From contig AP025283.1 in NCBI GenBank assembly GCA_024347235.1, forward strand, positions 4,030,001 through 4,094,000: a DNA stretch of 64,000 nucleotides, written 5' to 3'. The DNA is from Aliamphritea spongicola. Its GTDB lineage: Bacteria; Pseudomonadota; Gammaproteobacteria; Pseudomonadales; Balneatricaceae. The translations under genes were made by a program, and so were the position numbers. The notes beneath the pieces are model-generated. The model worked only from the letters and a program-made list of their open reading frames with translations, ran no database searches and was not told the origin of the DNA. How positions within the stretch are numbered: position 1 is the first letter of the stretch; each line of letters begins with the position of its first letter. Positions 21,103 through 32,712 of the stretch are shown here, in pieces.

Positions 21103-22377
21103 TTACGCGACAGATTCAAAGGCCTGTTGCAGGTCAGCAATCAGATTCTGACTGTCTTCCAGTCCTACCGACAGACGCAACATACCGTCACCGATATTCA
21201 TCTGCTGGCGCTTTTCAGGCCCCATCTCCCAGAAAATGGTATGTGCCACCGGAATGATCAGGCTGCGGGAATCCCCAGGCCGGTCGCCTTCATAATGATT
21301 TGCAGAGCATCCACAAACTCCAGGCAGCTGTTGGCATCCGCCAGTTCAAACGACAGTAACCAGGAACCGGCCCCGAAGTGTTCGGTCGCCAGTGCATTGG
21401 CCGGATGGCTCTTAAGGAACGGGTAATGTACCTTCGCCACCTGTGGATGGTTTTCCAGAAACTCTGCCACCGCCAGGGCGGTTTCACTGCTCTTGGCCAG
21501 ACGCAGCGCCATGGTCTCCAGACCCAGGCTGATCTGGTGCGAAGTGGCTGAACTCATGGTTGCACCCATATCCCGCAGGCCTTTCTTGCGGACCTGCATC
21601 AGGCCCCACATTTTAGAATCGCCGGTGCGGTAGTTCGCAAAAATGTTTGGGTAGTTTTCCCAGTTATACAGGCCAGTATCAATCACAACACCGCCAAGTG
21701 CCTGGCCCTGACCGGCAGCTGACTTGGTCAGGAGTGAATCACCATGGACGCGCCCACAGCCTTAGGCTTGAACAGGCAGGCAGACAGAATGGTGTTATCC
21801 ACAATGTAAACCAGCTCTTCCTGCTGACAGAATTCACCGATTTTCACCATATCGGCCACCTGGGTGCCCGGATTCGCCACAGACTCAACGAATACCATGC
21901 GGGTGTTGTCCTGACGGGCATCAATAACGTTCTGTACGTCAGTACCGTCAACCCGGGAAATTTCCACGCCGAAGTTTTCCAGCGTATCCAGCAGGCTGGC
22001 GGTATTACCGAACAGATATTTCGATACGATCAGGTGATCACCGGCTTTCAGCAAGGTCAGAAATACTGCGGTAATGGCTGCCATACCGGTGGAGAAGCAA
22101 ACCGCCCCTACGCCACCGTCAATGCTGGCCAGTTTGGCTTCCAGCGCTGCGGTGCTCGGAGTGCCCTGACGGGCGTACGGTGAATTCCCTTAATACGCCC
22201 CTGAAAGGCACCGATCAGATGATCAACACTTTCAAAGGTGTACTGCACAGAAGGATGTATCGGGTTGTGAATCGTGCCATTGGCATTCGCCATGCGACGG
22301 TCAAAATGCACTACATCCGTCGTATACTGATCAGTCTGCGCCCCGTTACCGGCGGCATTGTCTTCGCGCTTTGCCAT
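21103..22377 (-). CDS. Cys/Met-metabolism PLP-dependent enzyme (cystathionine gamma-synthase family), frameshifted
   Basis: About 425-residue cytosolic PLP enzyme of the trans-sulphuration family (gamma-synthase, gamma-lyase or O-acylhomoserine sulphhydrylase; which one cannot be decided). Start at 22377 (MAKREDNAAGNG). In order: NPIHPSVQYTFESVDHL, AAITAVFLTLLKAGDHLIV, FVESVANPGTQVADM, IVDNTILSACLFKP, the PLP lysine in LTKSAAGQ, then GLETMALRLAKSSETALAVA and the final LRLSVGLED with the stop at 21103. Breaks near 22180, 21730 and 21262. Single gene, divergent from the HAD phosphatase. Confidence 0.85.
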
Positions 22378-22604
22378 AAAAACTACTACCCGTAAATAAA
22401 ATATTCTGCTGAGAACAAATGCTAATCTATCCGCCGCCCGGACGCCACGAAATCCACGGAGTTTTAAGGATTTCATGACCTGATCCAAAGCATTTATCGA
22501 CTTTAAGACCAAAACTTGTCGCTACAGCACCAAAGTCGCAACACAAGTCTTAAAAATCTGTGCAACACTTTAGAACGTTTCCCTTGCCGCACAGGACGTT
22601 TGAA

Positions 22605-23248
22605 ATGCACCACATCATGTTTGATATCGACGGTACACTGGTGGAGTCCTGCGCCTTTGATGAGCACTGTTACATCAGCGCCGTTAAAGAAATCACCGGC
22701 CACACACTCAGTTCTGACTGGCATACCTATCCGCATGTAACGGACTCAGGAGTGCTGCAGCATTTTCTGGTTCAGCTTGGCCTGCAAAATCGCTTTGAAG
22801 ACATTCATGAACAGGTCAAAATTCTGTTCACCGACATGATCAGTGCCCATATACAGCAAACCCGAATCAGGGAAATTCCCGGCGCAGCGTCATTCATACG
22901 GTATCTGAAAAACAGCCACAGATCCGGCTGTCACTGGCCACCGGCGGCTGGGAAGAAACCGCCAGACTGAAACTCGCAGCGGCAGGTATTGATATCACGG
23001 GCATTCCGCTGGCCTCCAGTAACGACCATCACGCCCGCACTGTCATCATGCAACATGCCCTTAAACAGGCAGGCACCGATAACATGCCAAGCAGCCTGAG
23101 TTACTTTGGCGACGGTGAATGGGACAAACAGGCCTGCAGCGAACTGAACTTTAATTTCATTCTGGTAGGTAACCGCACCCGGCATCATCAGCAGATTAAT
23201 GATTTCCGGGATACAAAGCATGCTCTGGCATTTTTACCCTTGTCATAA
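22605..23248 (+). CDS. HAD-family phosphatase, frameshifted
   Basis: About 214-residue phosphoglycolate-phosphatase-like HAD hydrolase. Start at 22605 (MHHIMFDIDGTLVESCAFD) carries motif I DxDGT; motif III/IV appears late as SYFGDGEWDKQACSEL, followed by FILVGNRT. The helical cap lies between. A break near 22918 separates the parts; in the restored frame the sequence continues IRLSLATGGWEETARLKLAA, which contains the motif II threonine. Substrate unknown. Not in an obvious operon. Confidence 0.82.
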
Positions 23249-23278
23249 ACCGGCACAGTCCTTACCGCGGCAGCCCCG

Positions 23279-24062
23279 CTACTTCAGAAAATAATAAGCA
23301 GAGAAACTCAACCCCAGCACCACAATGGCGGTTTTCAGCATATCCTGGGGAATACGCCGGGCGTAGTTAGCCGCACCAATTCCCCCAGTGCAGAACCACA
23401 CATCATCACAATGGATTCCGGCCAGGAAACCAGCCCACCGGCAATAAAGATGGCAATACTCAGCAGCGACACTGCGGTAATCATCAGATTCTTGATGGCA
23501 TTGGATTCATGATAATCGTGATAACCGATAATCTTCAGAATCGACAGGATAATGATCCCCAGTCCGGCACCGAAATAACCGCCATAAATGGAAAAGGTAA
23601 AAATCGACACCCGTCCCATCATGCTGTCTTTCATATCCTCGCCGTTGCGACGCTTACTGAAATAGCTGTTGATACGGCCGCCAAAGGCATACAGCAAAGT
23701 AGCCACCAGCAGCAGATACGGCGTCAGGGTAACGAAAATCTCACTGGGGCTGACAATCAGAATGAGCGAACCAAGCCCGCCACCGATCACACTGACCGCG
23801 ATAATCAGCAACGCCCGCCGGCCCATCCTGCGCAGTTCATGCATATAAAAGGGATCGCGGCCGCATAGCCCGGCACGGTCGCCAAGAAATTACTGGCGTT
23901 GGCCACATTGGGCGGCAACCCGACACTGATCAGCACCGGAAACCCCACCAGGGTTGCGCCGCCCACCACCGCGTTAATAACACCACAAAGAATACCGGCA
24001 GCAAACAGATACCCTATCACCAGTGGCGTCATGCCCCAGAATTCAGCGTTTAACCCTTCCAT
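23279..24062 (-). CDS. TSUP (TauE/SafE) family permease, frameshifted
   Basis: About 261-residue inner-membrane permease of the sulphite-exporter TauE/SafE family. The hallmark first repeat reads GILCGVINAVVGGATLVGFP with LPPNVANASNFLATVPGY, and the second IYGGYFGAGLGIIILSIL; eight hydrophobic segments are visible. Breaks near 23835 and 23392; the repaired C-terminus ends FSAYYFLK at 23279. Family members export sulphite, sulphoacetate or other organic anions; no neighbour fixes the substrate, though the sulphur amino-acid enzyme lies two genes away. Confidence 0.82.
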
Positions 24063-24175
24063 GCAGTCAGTTTCCTGAAGGAATAAAAACGGCTATTTAA
24101 GCGGATATCCGCTAAAGCGTCACCCGAGAATATCTAAGACAAAAACACGAAAAGTGATGATTACAAACAGCGCGG

Positions 24176-25666
24176 TCATGCCTGCAGTAATTCGCGAGCC
24201 TCGCTGACCACTGTATTGAGCTTATCCCCGGAACCATTCATGTAATACACACTGGCAGCCAGATAACGGTTACGCCATTCAGGAGAGATGGCATAGCTGT
24301 TTTCAAAGGCGGCTTCGGTGAACTTATAGTCATGGTATCCGGCATTATTCTGCATGGTGTAGAGACGCCCCAGCGCCCGGTAACGGTTGGCTTCGCCCCC
24401 TGTTGCAGAATATGTAGCAACTGCCGGGATGCAACCCGGCGGTCGGTACTGATACTGGCAAACAATTCGCCAAAGGTTTGCTGCTCATCGTCCAGAGGCA
24501 GGGTTTCCAGCGGCTCCATATTATCGATCATCATGCCTTTCCGCCGGTCCCCAGTAAATCCCTGAACAGGGTAACAAACGACATTGCCTGCAACAGCAGC
24601 ATCCGCTTGGTCTGATCATCATCCGCCCGTTTATAGCCATAATGCAGCGCATTAATGGACGTATTAGCATGTACGCTGGTAATGCCCGATACCCGGGTCA
24701 GTAACTCACCGGCGCTGAGCATAATGCCATCCCATAGGGTTTGCGGTGCAACACTCTTCTGCAGCATATCCACCACCAGCGAACCGGTTTCATCCGCCCG
24801 GGCGCTGCGCAGAACAGTAAGAATTTCCGGCACCCGCGAAGGATCCGGCTTACCTTCTTCCCAGCTCAGGGAAACAGCGTGGCAAACTGCAGGTTCGCCC
24901 GCCAGGGTTTATCCGCCAGATGATCACTGGTGGAAGGATTACTCTCCCTTCATGATTGAGTAATGCATACACGGTAGAACGCAGTACCGGCTGTGCGTAA
25001 GCATCACCAAACAGCCTGAGCAGACGATAACTGTTACTCACTGTAATGGTTTTATGGCCGATATCACGGAAATCCCGGGCACCGTAGTAAAACAGTAAAG
25101 AAAAGAGCTCATCCAGATCCATCTCACCGGCTAACTGGCTGATGGCAATGTCCGCCCCTTCACCGTCCCAGCTGTCCATTGCCCGGATAAAATCCCCAGC
25201 GGATCATTACTGTTGGCATCAATCGCATCCGCCAGCTCCCAGTCGCCGTTAAACGTATCCCGCTGCTGCGCCTGTTTAAAGGTATCTGCCGCCCAGAGCA
25301 TGCCAAGCCACTGTTCAGACTCATCCAGATGGCGAAGGGTGTTATGCACCGAAGACAGCATCATCACCGCATGGTATTTAAAGCCCACATCCGGGTAAGG
25401 CTCCACATGGTGTACGGCTGCCATGGTCAGGCTTGCCAGTAATGAACGGGGAAAATACCCTGATTAATCTTGGTGACCAGTGCCGGAAGCAACTCAGCCC
25501 GGGACGTTTCCACCAGCATGCGGGTCAGCCGCTCCACTCCGGAAACCGGAATTGAAAATGCCCGTGCCCGGGTCGGCAGCATAGCAGTACCAACAGCACT
25601 GCCCAGCACTGAGCCCAGAATCAGACCGGAAGGGGCTACCTGCAGCAAGCGACGACGGGATAACAT
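24176..25666 (-). CDS. Tat-exported protein of unknown function, frameshifted
   Basis: About 497-residue protein starting MLSRRRLLQVAPSGLILGSV, a twin-arginine-like signal (SRRRLL followed by a hydrophobic stretch to about residue 35, ARAF). The mature part is helical and Leu/Asp-rich with no recognised catalytic motif; conserved-looking segments are VHHVEPYPDVGFKYHAVMML, WDGEGADIAISQLAGEMD, YYGARDFRDIGHKTI and LHYGYKRADDDQTKRML. About five breaks (near 25430, 25185, 24935, 24865, 24535, 24385 region) interrupt it; the end ARELLQA is at 24176. Tat export suggests a folded, perhaps cofactor-bearing protein. I do not recognise the family. Confidence 0.65.
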
Positions 25667-25859
25667 AACAACAACTCCTTGAAACCAAAGCAGTTATTAA
25701 CGACTGGCTTCTTTTATTTATTATATTTGAGCGTATCTGCACTGCAGCACATGAAATCTAAAATGCAAACTGCTCCGAATATCAATATAGTGCAGTTAAC
25801 GCTGCCAACCAGCCTGATAGCCGAAATGAAGCCTTTTAGTCAGTGACCGGAGATCTGCC

Positions 25860-26232
25860 GTGAACACGGAAGACGTTAAACAATTTTGCAGTGAACTGCC
25901 CGGCAGTGAAGTCAGCGAAAAAGGCCCGACGGCGAATATCCTGACGTATAAGGTGGGCGGTAAAAATTTGCCTACTTCAAAACCAGCGAGCCAGAACAGT
26001 GGCGTTTCAGCCTCAGAGTCACCCGGAACAGTACCTTGAACTCACCGATCAGCCCGGTATAAAACCCGCCCGCTATATGCACCGCTTTCACTGGATCAGC
26101 ATCGTGCATGTGGCCCAACTGCCGGACGATTATCTGCAAATGCTGATCAGCGACTCCTATACCAGAGCCCTGAACACCCTGAGTAAAAAGCCCGGAATAG
26201 CATCAGCCAACAGGCAAATTAAACTACTGTAA
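25860..26232 (+). CDS. MmcQ/YjbR-family protein, frameshifted
   Basis: About 124-residue cytoplasmic protein of the MmcQ/YjbR (double-wing, CyaY-like fold) family, a putative DNA-binding group of unknown role. Start GTG 25860 (VNTEDVKQFCSELPGSEVSE); with one A added near 25965 and one C near 26022 it reads KFAYFKTSEPEQWRFSLRVT then PEQYLELTDQPGIKPARYM and FHWISIVHVAQLPDDYL, the typical YjbR core ending with SYTRALNTLSKK. It is likely to be missed by automatic callers because of the two breaks. The next gene on the same strand starts 72 bases later. Confidence 0.8.
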
Positions 26233-26304
26233 CCGGTAAATCTGCCTCTATAATACCGCTCCCTGTTTTCAAAATCTTCGGGGCTGATCTGACAAGGACG
26301 CGCA

Positions 26305-27203
26305 ATGCAAATCAAAATGCCACTTCTGGCCGCCGTATGTGTGACTGCTATCTGGGGGCTGAATGTCGTTGCCCTGAAAATTGGCGTGACCGAAATTCCA
26401 CCCAGCCTGCTGAACACCCTGCGTTTTGCGCTGCTGGCCACACTGCTGCTGCCCTTCGCCCGGATTCCCTGGGATAAACTGCCCAGTGTAATACTGATCG
26501 GGTTCTTGATGGGTGTAGGTCACTTTTACCTGCTGACCCTGGGTACCAGCTATGTCAGCAGTAATACCACGGTGATAATCGTCATTACCGGTGCTCCCAT
26601 CTCATCTTTACTGGCTTACCTGCTGAAGATGGAAAAGCTCAGCCGCAAGCAGATTACCGGCATCGCCATTGCGTTTTCCGGTACGGCAATCCCGCTGATG
26701 CTCAGCGGTTCGGTGGATTTAACCTTAGGAACCCTGATCATCGTCGCCTCAATGATCTGCTGGGCAATGACCAACATCATTATCCGCCGGCTGGAAGATG
26801 TGCCTCTGCTCAGCCTGCAGTTCTGGATCGGCGTGATCACCGCGCCGGCATGTTTTTCGGCTATTACCTGGCCGGACACAGTATGGATGTGGTGTCACAG
26901 ATCACCCTGCCGGTCATCCTGACAGTGGTCTACATGGTGATTTTCTCATCCATTATCGGCTACTACCTGTGGTTCGCCATTATCAACCAGCACGGCATTA
27001 ACCGGATTGTACATATCACCCTGTTGCAGCCGTTATTCACCATGATTTTTGCCTTCCTGCTGCTGGATGAAGTGCTCTCCGGTGTACAGTTACTCAGCGC
27101 GGCGGTAACTCTGGCGGGCATGGGTATTTATTACCATAAGAAACGCTGCGACAAAGCCGCCGCACAGGCAGCCCTCAGCGCGGAAACCGGGAAGGATAAC
27201 TGA
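26305..27203 (+). CDS. EamA/DMT-superfamily transporter, one frameshift
   Basis: About 300-residue ten-helix inner-membrane exporter. Start MQIKMPLLAAVCVTAIWGLN; two EamA repeats are visible, the first with VVALKIGVTEIPPSLLNTLR, the second after the break near 26845 with GYYLWFAIINQHGINRIVHI and LLDEVLSGVQLLSAAVTLAG. Those are the amino-acid/metabolite-exporter patterns of the family. Convergent with, and overlapping by about 29 bases, the LysR gene on the other strand. Substrate unknown. Confidence 0.87.
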
Positions 27204-28079
27204 CTTCTTCCAACAGCCAGTCGGCAAAGTAACGCGCCCCTTCAGACAGCGCCTTGCCACTGCGGTAACACAGGTAATAACTGCCTTCGGTAGCAATACT
27301 GTCGGCAAACGGGGCAGTCAGCTGTTGCGCAAGCACTCCGTGCTGCATCAGCTCATCGTACATCAGGCACATGCCCAGGCCATTCGCAGCCATTGATACG
27401 GCAGTGCCGTGACTGTCCATATACTGCAGGCTGCGGGCCTGCTGCATATCCAGCTGATGAGTTTCACACCAGGTTTCCCACCCCTTCGGCGTGCCGATGA
27501 CATCCAGCAGCGTCAGTGAAAGTATATCCTCCGGCTGACGTATCCAGCGGGCATTCTCATGGCTGCAGTAAGGCCGTAACCTTGGCGTGACCAGTCGTTC
27601 AGTGGTAAAGCCTTCCCAACTGCCGGAACCGTAACGGATCTCCAGCTCAGCGGTGGATATCTCAAAATCACTGGACCAGTTAGTCCCCAGTTGCCGGATC
27701 GAAATCTGCGGAAAAATTGCTGTAAAACTGTGCAGCCGCGGCCCCATCCACAGCACACTGAACGCACTGTTCACGCTGACATCTACCGTGGCATTTTCCC
27801 GCGGGGAAAAATCTTAGCCGCCCCGATATTCAATTGCTTCAGATTCTCTTCTACCAGCGGCAGAAATGCTTTTCCGGCATCACTGAGCTGCACTGACCGC
27901 TTCGCCCGGATAAATAACTGCTGCCCCAGATGATGCTCCAGCAACTGCATTTGCTGGCTCACCGCCGACTGGCTCATATGCAATTCTGCCGCTGCCCGGG
28001 TGAAGCTCAGGCAGGTTCCGACGGTGGCAAATGTTCGCAGCCAGTTCAGCTGAATTTTCGAGGTCAGTAATTTATCCAT
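27175..28079 (-). CDS. LysR-type regulator (GcvA-like), one frameshift
   Basis: About 301-residue regulator. N-terminal helix-turn-helix: NWLRTFATVGTCLSFTRAAA, MSQSAVSQQMQLLEHHLG, LFIRAKRSVQLSDAGKAF. After a break near 27795 the effector domain runs from NSAFSVLWMGPRLHSF through DIATE-type GcvA features (DFEISTAELEIRYGSGSW) to FADWLLEEV. Divergent from the FAD-GcvT dehydrogenase gene 143 bases away, which it most likely controls, responding perhaps to the methylated amine substrate; inference from position. Confidence 0.87.
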
Positions 28080-28221
28080 AAGAACAGCTTATTAATTAGC
28101 AAGTTTTAAATCGTTTGTTTGGAGTTAAAGGGATATTTAGCATGGAATCATCCGGTCAACAAGTGGCGAGAGGCTTTATCAAACCACCGGACCATGCACC
28201 ACAAACAGGATCAGAATAACA

Positions 28222-30640
28222 ATGAAAAACACCACTGAAGTATTGATCATCGGCGGCGGCATCGCCGGCGTCAGCACCCTCTACCACCTGACCCAGATGG
28301 GTTGGACAGACGTCATGCTGACCGAGAAACTGGAACTGACTGCCGGTTCAACCTGGCACGCTGCCGGTAACCTGCCGCACTTCAGCAACAGCTACAACAT
28401 CATGAAGCTGCAACAGTACAGCATCAGCCTGTACGCAAAACTGCAGCAGGAAAACGAAGGCGGTGTTTCCCACCACCAGACCGGTGCGGTACGTCTGGCA
28501 CACACCCAGGACCGTATGGACGAATTCGAGCGGGTTGTGGCCATGGGCGAAATGGCCGGCCTGCGACTGGAAATGGTCGATACTGACCGCCTGAAAGAGC
28601 TGTATCCGCACCTGAATACCGAAGGCCTGCTGGGCGGTATGTGGGACCCGGATGACGGTCACATCGATCCGACCACCATTACCAACGCCATGGCTAGCCG
28701 TGCCCGTGCTGCCGGTGCAACGATTATCCGCCAGAACCCGGTGGAAAGCATCGAACAACAGCCGAACGGCCGCTGGAAAGTCACCACCGCTAAAGGTGTA
28801 ATCGACGCCGGTATCATCGTTAACGCCGCCGGTTTCCGCGCCAACGAAGTGGCTAAAATGGTTGGCCATCAGTTACCTATGTGTTCCATGGAGCACCAGT
28901 TTGTCGTCACCGATAACGTGCCGGAACTGGAAAAACTGGATCACATGATCCCGATGCTGCGTGACCCGGATGTATCTTACTACCTGCGTCAGGAAGGCAA
29001 AGGTCTGATCCTTGGCCCGTATGAGCCAGGCGGAATTCCATGGGCAACCGACGGCGTACCTGCCGCTTTCGGCCAGGAACTGCTGGCACCGGATCTGGAC
29101 CGGATCGAAGAGATCATGTGTACCGCCATGGAACAGATCGAAATGATCGGTACCGCCGGTATCAAGACCGTAGTGAACGGCCCGATTACCTACACCCCGG
29201 ACGGCCATCCGCTGATCGGCCCGGTTCACGGCTATGACAACTACTTCGTCTGTACCGGCTTTAACTTCGGTATCGTACAGGGCGGCGGTGCCGGTCACTT
29301 CATGGCACAGTGGATTGTTGACGGCCATCCGGAACTGGATTTATTCGAACTGGATCCGCGCCGCTTCGGTGATTATGCCAACCACGAATACACCGTGGCC
29401 AAAGCTACTGAAGTCTATGCCAACGAATATCAGCTGGGCTATGCCAACGAATATGCTATGCGTCCGGCCATGCGGGATCAGAAGACCGTACCGGCTCTGC
29501 TGCGTCAGCAACAGAAAAATGCCGTATGCGGTGCCTATTTCGGCTGGGAACGAGCCAGCTGGTTTGCCCCTGAAGGCCAGCCTGCCAAAGAAGTTCACAG
29601 CTTCCGCCGGGGTAACTGGTTTGAAGCGGTGGCTGAAGAATGCCGTCTGGTTCAGGAAAAGCCGGGGTTATCGACCTTTCCCCGTTTACCAAGTTTGAGA
29701 TCAGCGGTGACGGCGCATACAACTGGCTGGAATCTATTTCCCTAACCAGACACCACAGGACGTGGGCGCTATCACCCTGTCTCACCCGCTGAGCCGTAAC
29801 GGTGGCATTGCCTGGGAATATTCCATCACCAAACTGGCGGATCAGCACTACTACATCATGGCACCGGCGGCGGCCGAACTGCTGGTTGAAGACTGGCTGC
29901 GCCAGCGACTGCCGGCGGATAACTCCGTACAGCTGAATAACATCACCCGTGATTACGGCACCCTGGTGCTGGCCGGCCCTGAAGCCCGCCGTATTCTGTC
30001 CAAGCTGACCGACACACCGCTGGATAACGACAGCTTCCCATGGTTCACCGGACAGCAAATCGAAGTGGCCGGTGTACCGGTACGCGCCCTGCGGATGAAC
30101 TTCGTCGGTGAGCTGGGCTGGGAACTGCACCACCCAATTGAACATCAGCTGGCACTTTATGATGCCCTGATGGAAGCAGGTGCCGCACACGGCATTGGCG
30201 ACTTTGGCCTGCGTGCCATGGACAGCCTGCGACTGGAAAAAGGCTATCCAATGTGGGGCCACGATCTGAACCTGGAATTCAACAGCCGTGAAGCTAACCT
30301 GAGCTACTTCGTGAAAACCGAAGGCCGTGAATTCGAAGGTAAGGCCGCCCTACAGGAATCCCGTGGCGATGACGAACACCGTCTGGTGCTGCTGAGCGTT
30401 GACAGCACTGACGTCGACGCCAGCACCGGTATGGAACCGGTGTACTGCAACGGTGAGATTGTTGGCCAGGTCAGCTCCGGTGGTTATGGTCACCGCATCC
30501 AGCAAAGCCTTGCACTGGCCTATGTTCGCCGCTCCGTATTAGACGCTGAGTTGAGCGTGAAGGTTCTGGGCAACACCTATCCGGCCCGCCGGATCAAAGG
30601 TTGCGCCTACGACCCGAGCAACGCCCGACTGAAAGCATAA
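28222..30640 (+). CDS. FAD-dependent oxidoreductase fused to GcvT domain (dimethylglycine/sarcosine dehydrogenase-like), two frameshifts
   Basis: About 806-residue enzyme of the DMGDH/SarDH type: an N-terminal FAD amine-dehydrogenase domain oxidises an N-methyl group and a C-terminal GcvT-like domain passes the one-carbon unit to tetrahydrofolate. Visible: dinucleotide fold LIIGGGIAGVSTLYHL; AGSTWHAAGN, whose His46 is the covalent-FAD histidine in DMGDH; NGPITYTPDGHPLIGPV; then in the GcvT part PFTKFEISGDGAYNWLE, MNFVGELGWELHHP, LRAMDSLRLEKGYPMWG and VSSGGYGHRI. Breaks near 29666 (one G) and 29743 (one C). Followed by a terminator and a Tau-type ABC transporter. The exact N-methyl substrate is not determinable. 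Confidence 0.88.
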
Positions 30641-30658
30641 CCCGAGCAACTCCTGATT

Positions 30659-30682
30659 CCCCGGCCTGGCCGGGGTTTTTCC
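30659..30682 (+). terminator. Rho-independent terminator
   Basis: CCCCGGCC-T-GGCCGGGG palindrome (30659-30675) followed by TTTTTCC, 18 bases after the dehydrogenase stop. It separates the enzyme from the transporter genes, which must then have their own promoter or depend on readthrough. Confidence 0.88.
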
Positions 30683-30812
30683 TTATTTACAGATCCCGAC
30701 CAGAACCTGAAGGAGGACATACAGCCATCCAAACCCGAAGTTGAAAATAACAATAACACCGGATTTAGCCAGCTGTAGGCACTGAATCTGAACTTTTAAA
30801 AATGGAGTACCT

Positions 30813-31817
30813 ATGCAACACCAGAAGACCAAAACCGTACTGAAACACACCCTGCTGGGTGCCGCACTGACCGCCGCTCTGAGCACCACCGCTCAGGCCC
30901 GTGAAGAAATTACCGTCGCCTACTTCCTCGAGTGGCCAACCCCTAACCTGTATGCCCAGAGCACCCAGGCTTATGAAGATGCCATGGGCGTGAAAATCAA
31001 TTGGGTAGCCTTTGATTCCGGCACCGCGATGTCTGCAGCCATGGCATCCGGCGACGTACAGATCTCGTTTTCACAGGGTATCCCGCCGTTCGTGGTGGCC
31101 GCTTCTGCCGGGCAGGACCTGCAAATCATCGACGTCGCCGTTGCCTACTCGGAAAACGATAACTGCGTGGTCCGTGAAGATCTGGAAATCGACAAAACCA
31201 ACGCCAAAGAACTGGCCGGTAAAGTGGGGGTTCCGATCGGTACCGCAGCTCACTACGGTTTCCTGAAGCAAATGGAGCACTTCGGCGTGGACACCGGCGG
31301 CATGAAAATCGTCGATATGGCCCCGCCTGATGCAGCAGCAGCTTTTGCCAACGGTAACCTGGATATGGTGTGTGGCTGGGGCGGTGCGCTCAAGCGTATG
31401 AAAGAACACGGCAACGTACTGCTGACCGGTGCGGAAAAAGAAGCCATTGGTATCAAGGTATTCGACGCCACGGTTATTCCTGCCAGCTTCGGTGATGAGC
31501 ACCCTGAACTGGTTGCCAAATTCCTGGATGTAACCGCCGACATGAACAGCCGTTACAAGCAGGAACCGGCTGCAATGCTACCAACCATTGCCAAAGCCGC
31601 CGGTATGGATGACGCCTCCGCCAGCAGCACTCTGGCAGGTTTCAGCTTCCCGGCCCGTGACCAGCAGCTGAGCCAGGCCTGGTTAGGCGGTGATCTGCAG
31701 GTATTCCTCAAAGAAGTAGCAGACTTCTTCACCAAACAGGGCACGATCCCGCAGGCCCGCGCGTCTTACGACGATGCGGTGGATGCATCCTATCTGCAAG
31801 CCAGCAGCCAGCTGTGA
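30813..31817 (+). CDS. ABC transporter substrate-binding protein (TauA/SsuA-like)
   Basis: Intact 334-residue periplasmic receptor. Signal peptide to about residue 29 (LLGAALTAALSTTAQA), then EEITVAYFLEWPTPN, MGVKINWVAFDSGTAMSAA, SFSQGIPPFVVAASAGQDL and GKVGVPIGTAAHYGFL, the layout of the taurine/alkanesulphonate/nitrate class. The QDLQIIDVAVAYSENDNCV stretch is typical of taurine-like receptors. First gene of a three-gene transporter whose other two genes follow. Given the upstream FAD-GcvT enzyme, an N-methylated amine or sulphonate is a reasonable ligand guess. Confidence 0.9.
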   Translation: MQHQKTKTVLKHTLLGAALTAALSTTAQAREEITVAYFLEWPTPNLYAQSTQAYEDAMGVKINWVAFDSGTAMSAAMASGDVQISFSQGIPPFVVAASAGQDLQIIDVAVAYSENDNCVVREDLEIDKTNAKELAGKVGVPIGTAAHYGFLKQMEHFGVDTGGMKIVDMAPPDAAAAFANGNLDMVCGWGGALKRMKEHGNVLLTGAEKEAIGIKVFDATVIPASFGDEHPELVAKFLDVTADMNSRYKQEPAAMLPTIAKAAGMDDASASSTLAGFSFPARDQQLSQAWLGGDLQVFLKEVADFFTKQGTIPQARASYDDAVDASYLQASSQL

Positions 31818-31823
31818 TCAAGT

Positions 31824-31868
31824 GATACGGCTATGGCACTCAGGCTGACTGAGTGCCGTAGCCGTATC
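31824..31868 (+). repeat. Long intercistronic hairpin
   Basis: A 20-bp inverted repeat, 31824-31843 against 31849-31868, with a five-base loop and only one non-Watson-Crick (G-U wobble) position. It begins six bases after the binding-protein stop and is not followed by a T run. Such structures often stabilise the upstream message so the receptor is made in excess of the membrane parts. Confidence 0.85.
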
Positions 31869-31898
31869 CTCTGTTGAATCTGTAGAAGTGAAATCACC

Positions 31899-32711
<813 letters not shown>

Positions 32712-32712
32712 T

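Noticed and set aside
29456..30262. 268-codon minus-strand open frame across the dehydrogenase.
   Set aside because: Antisense to a clearly conserved two-domain enzyme; composition typical of reverse-strand reading.
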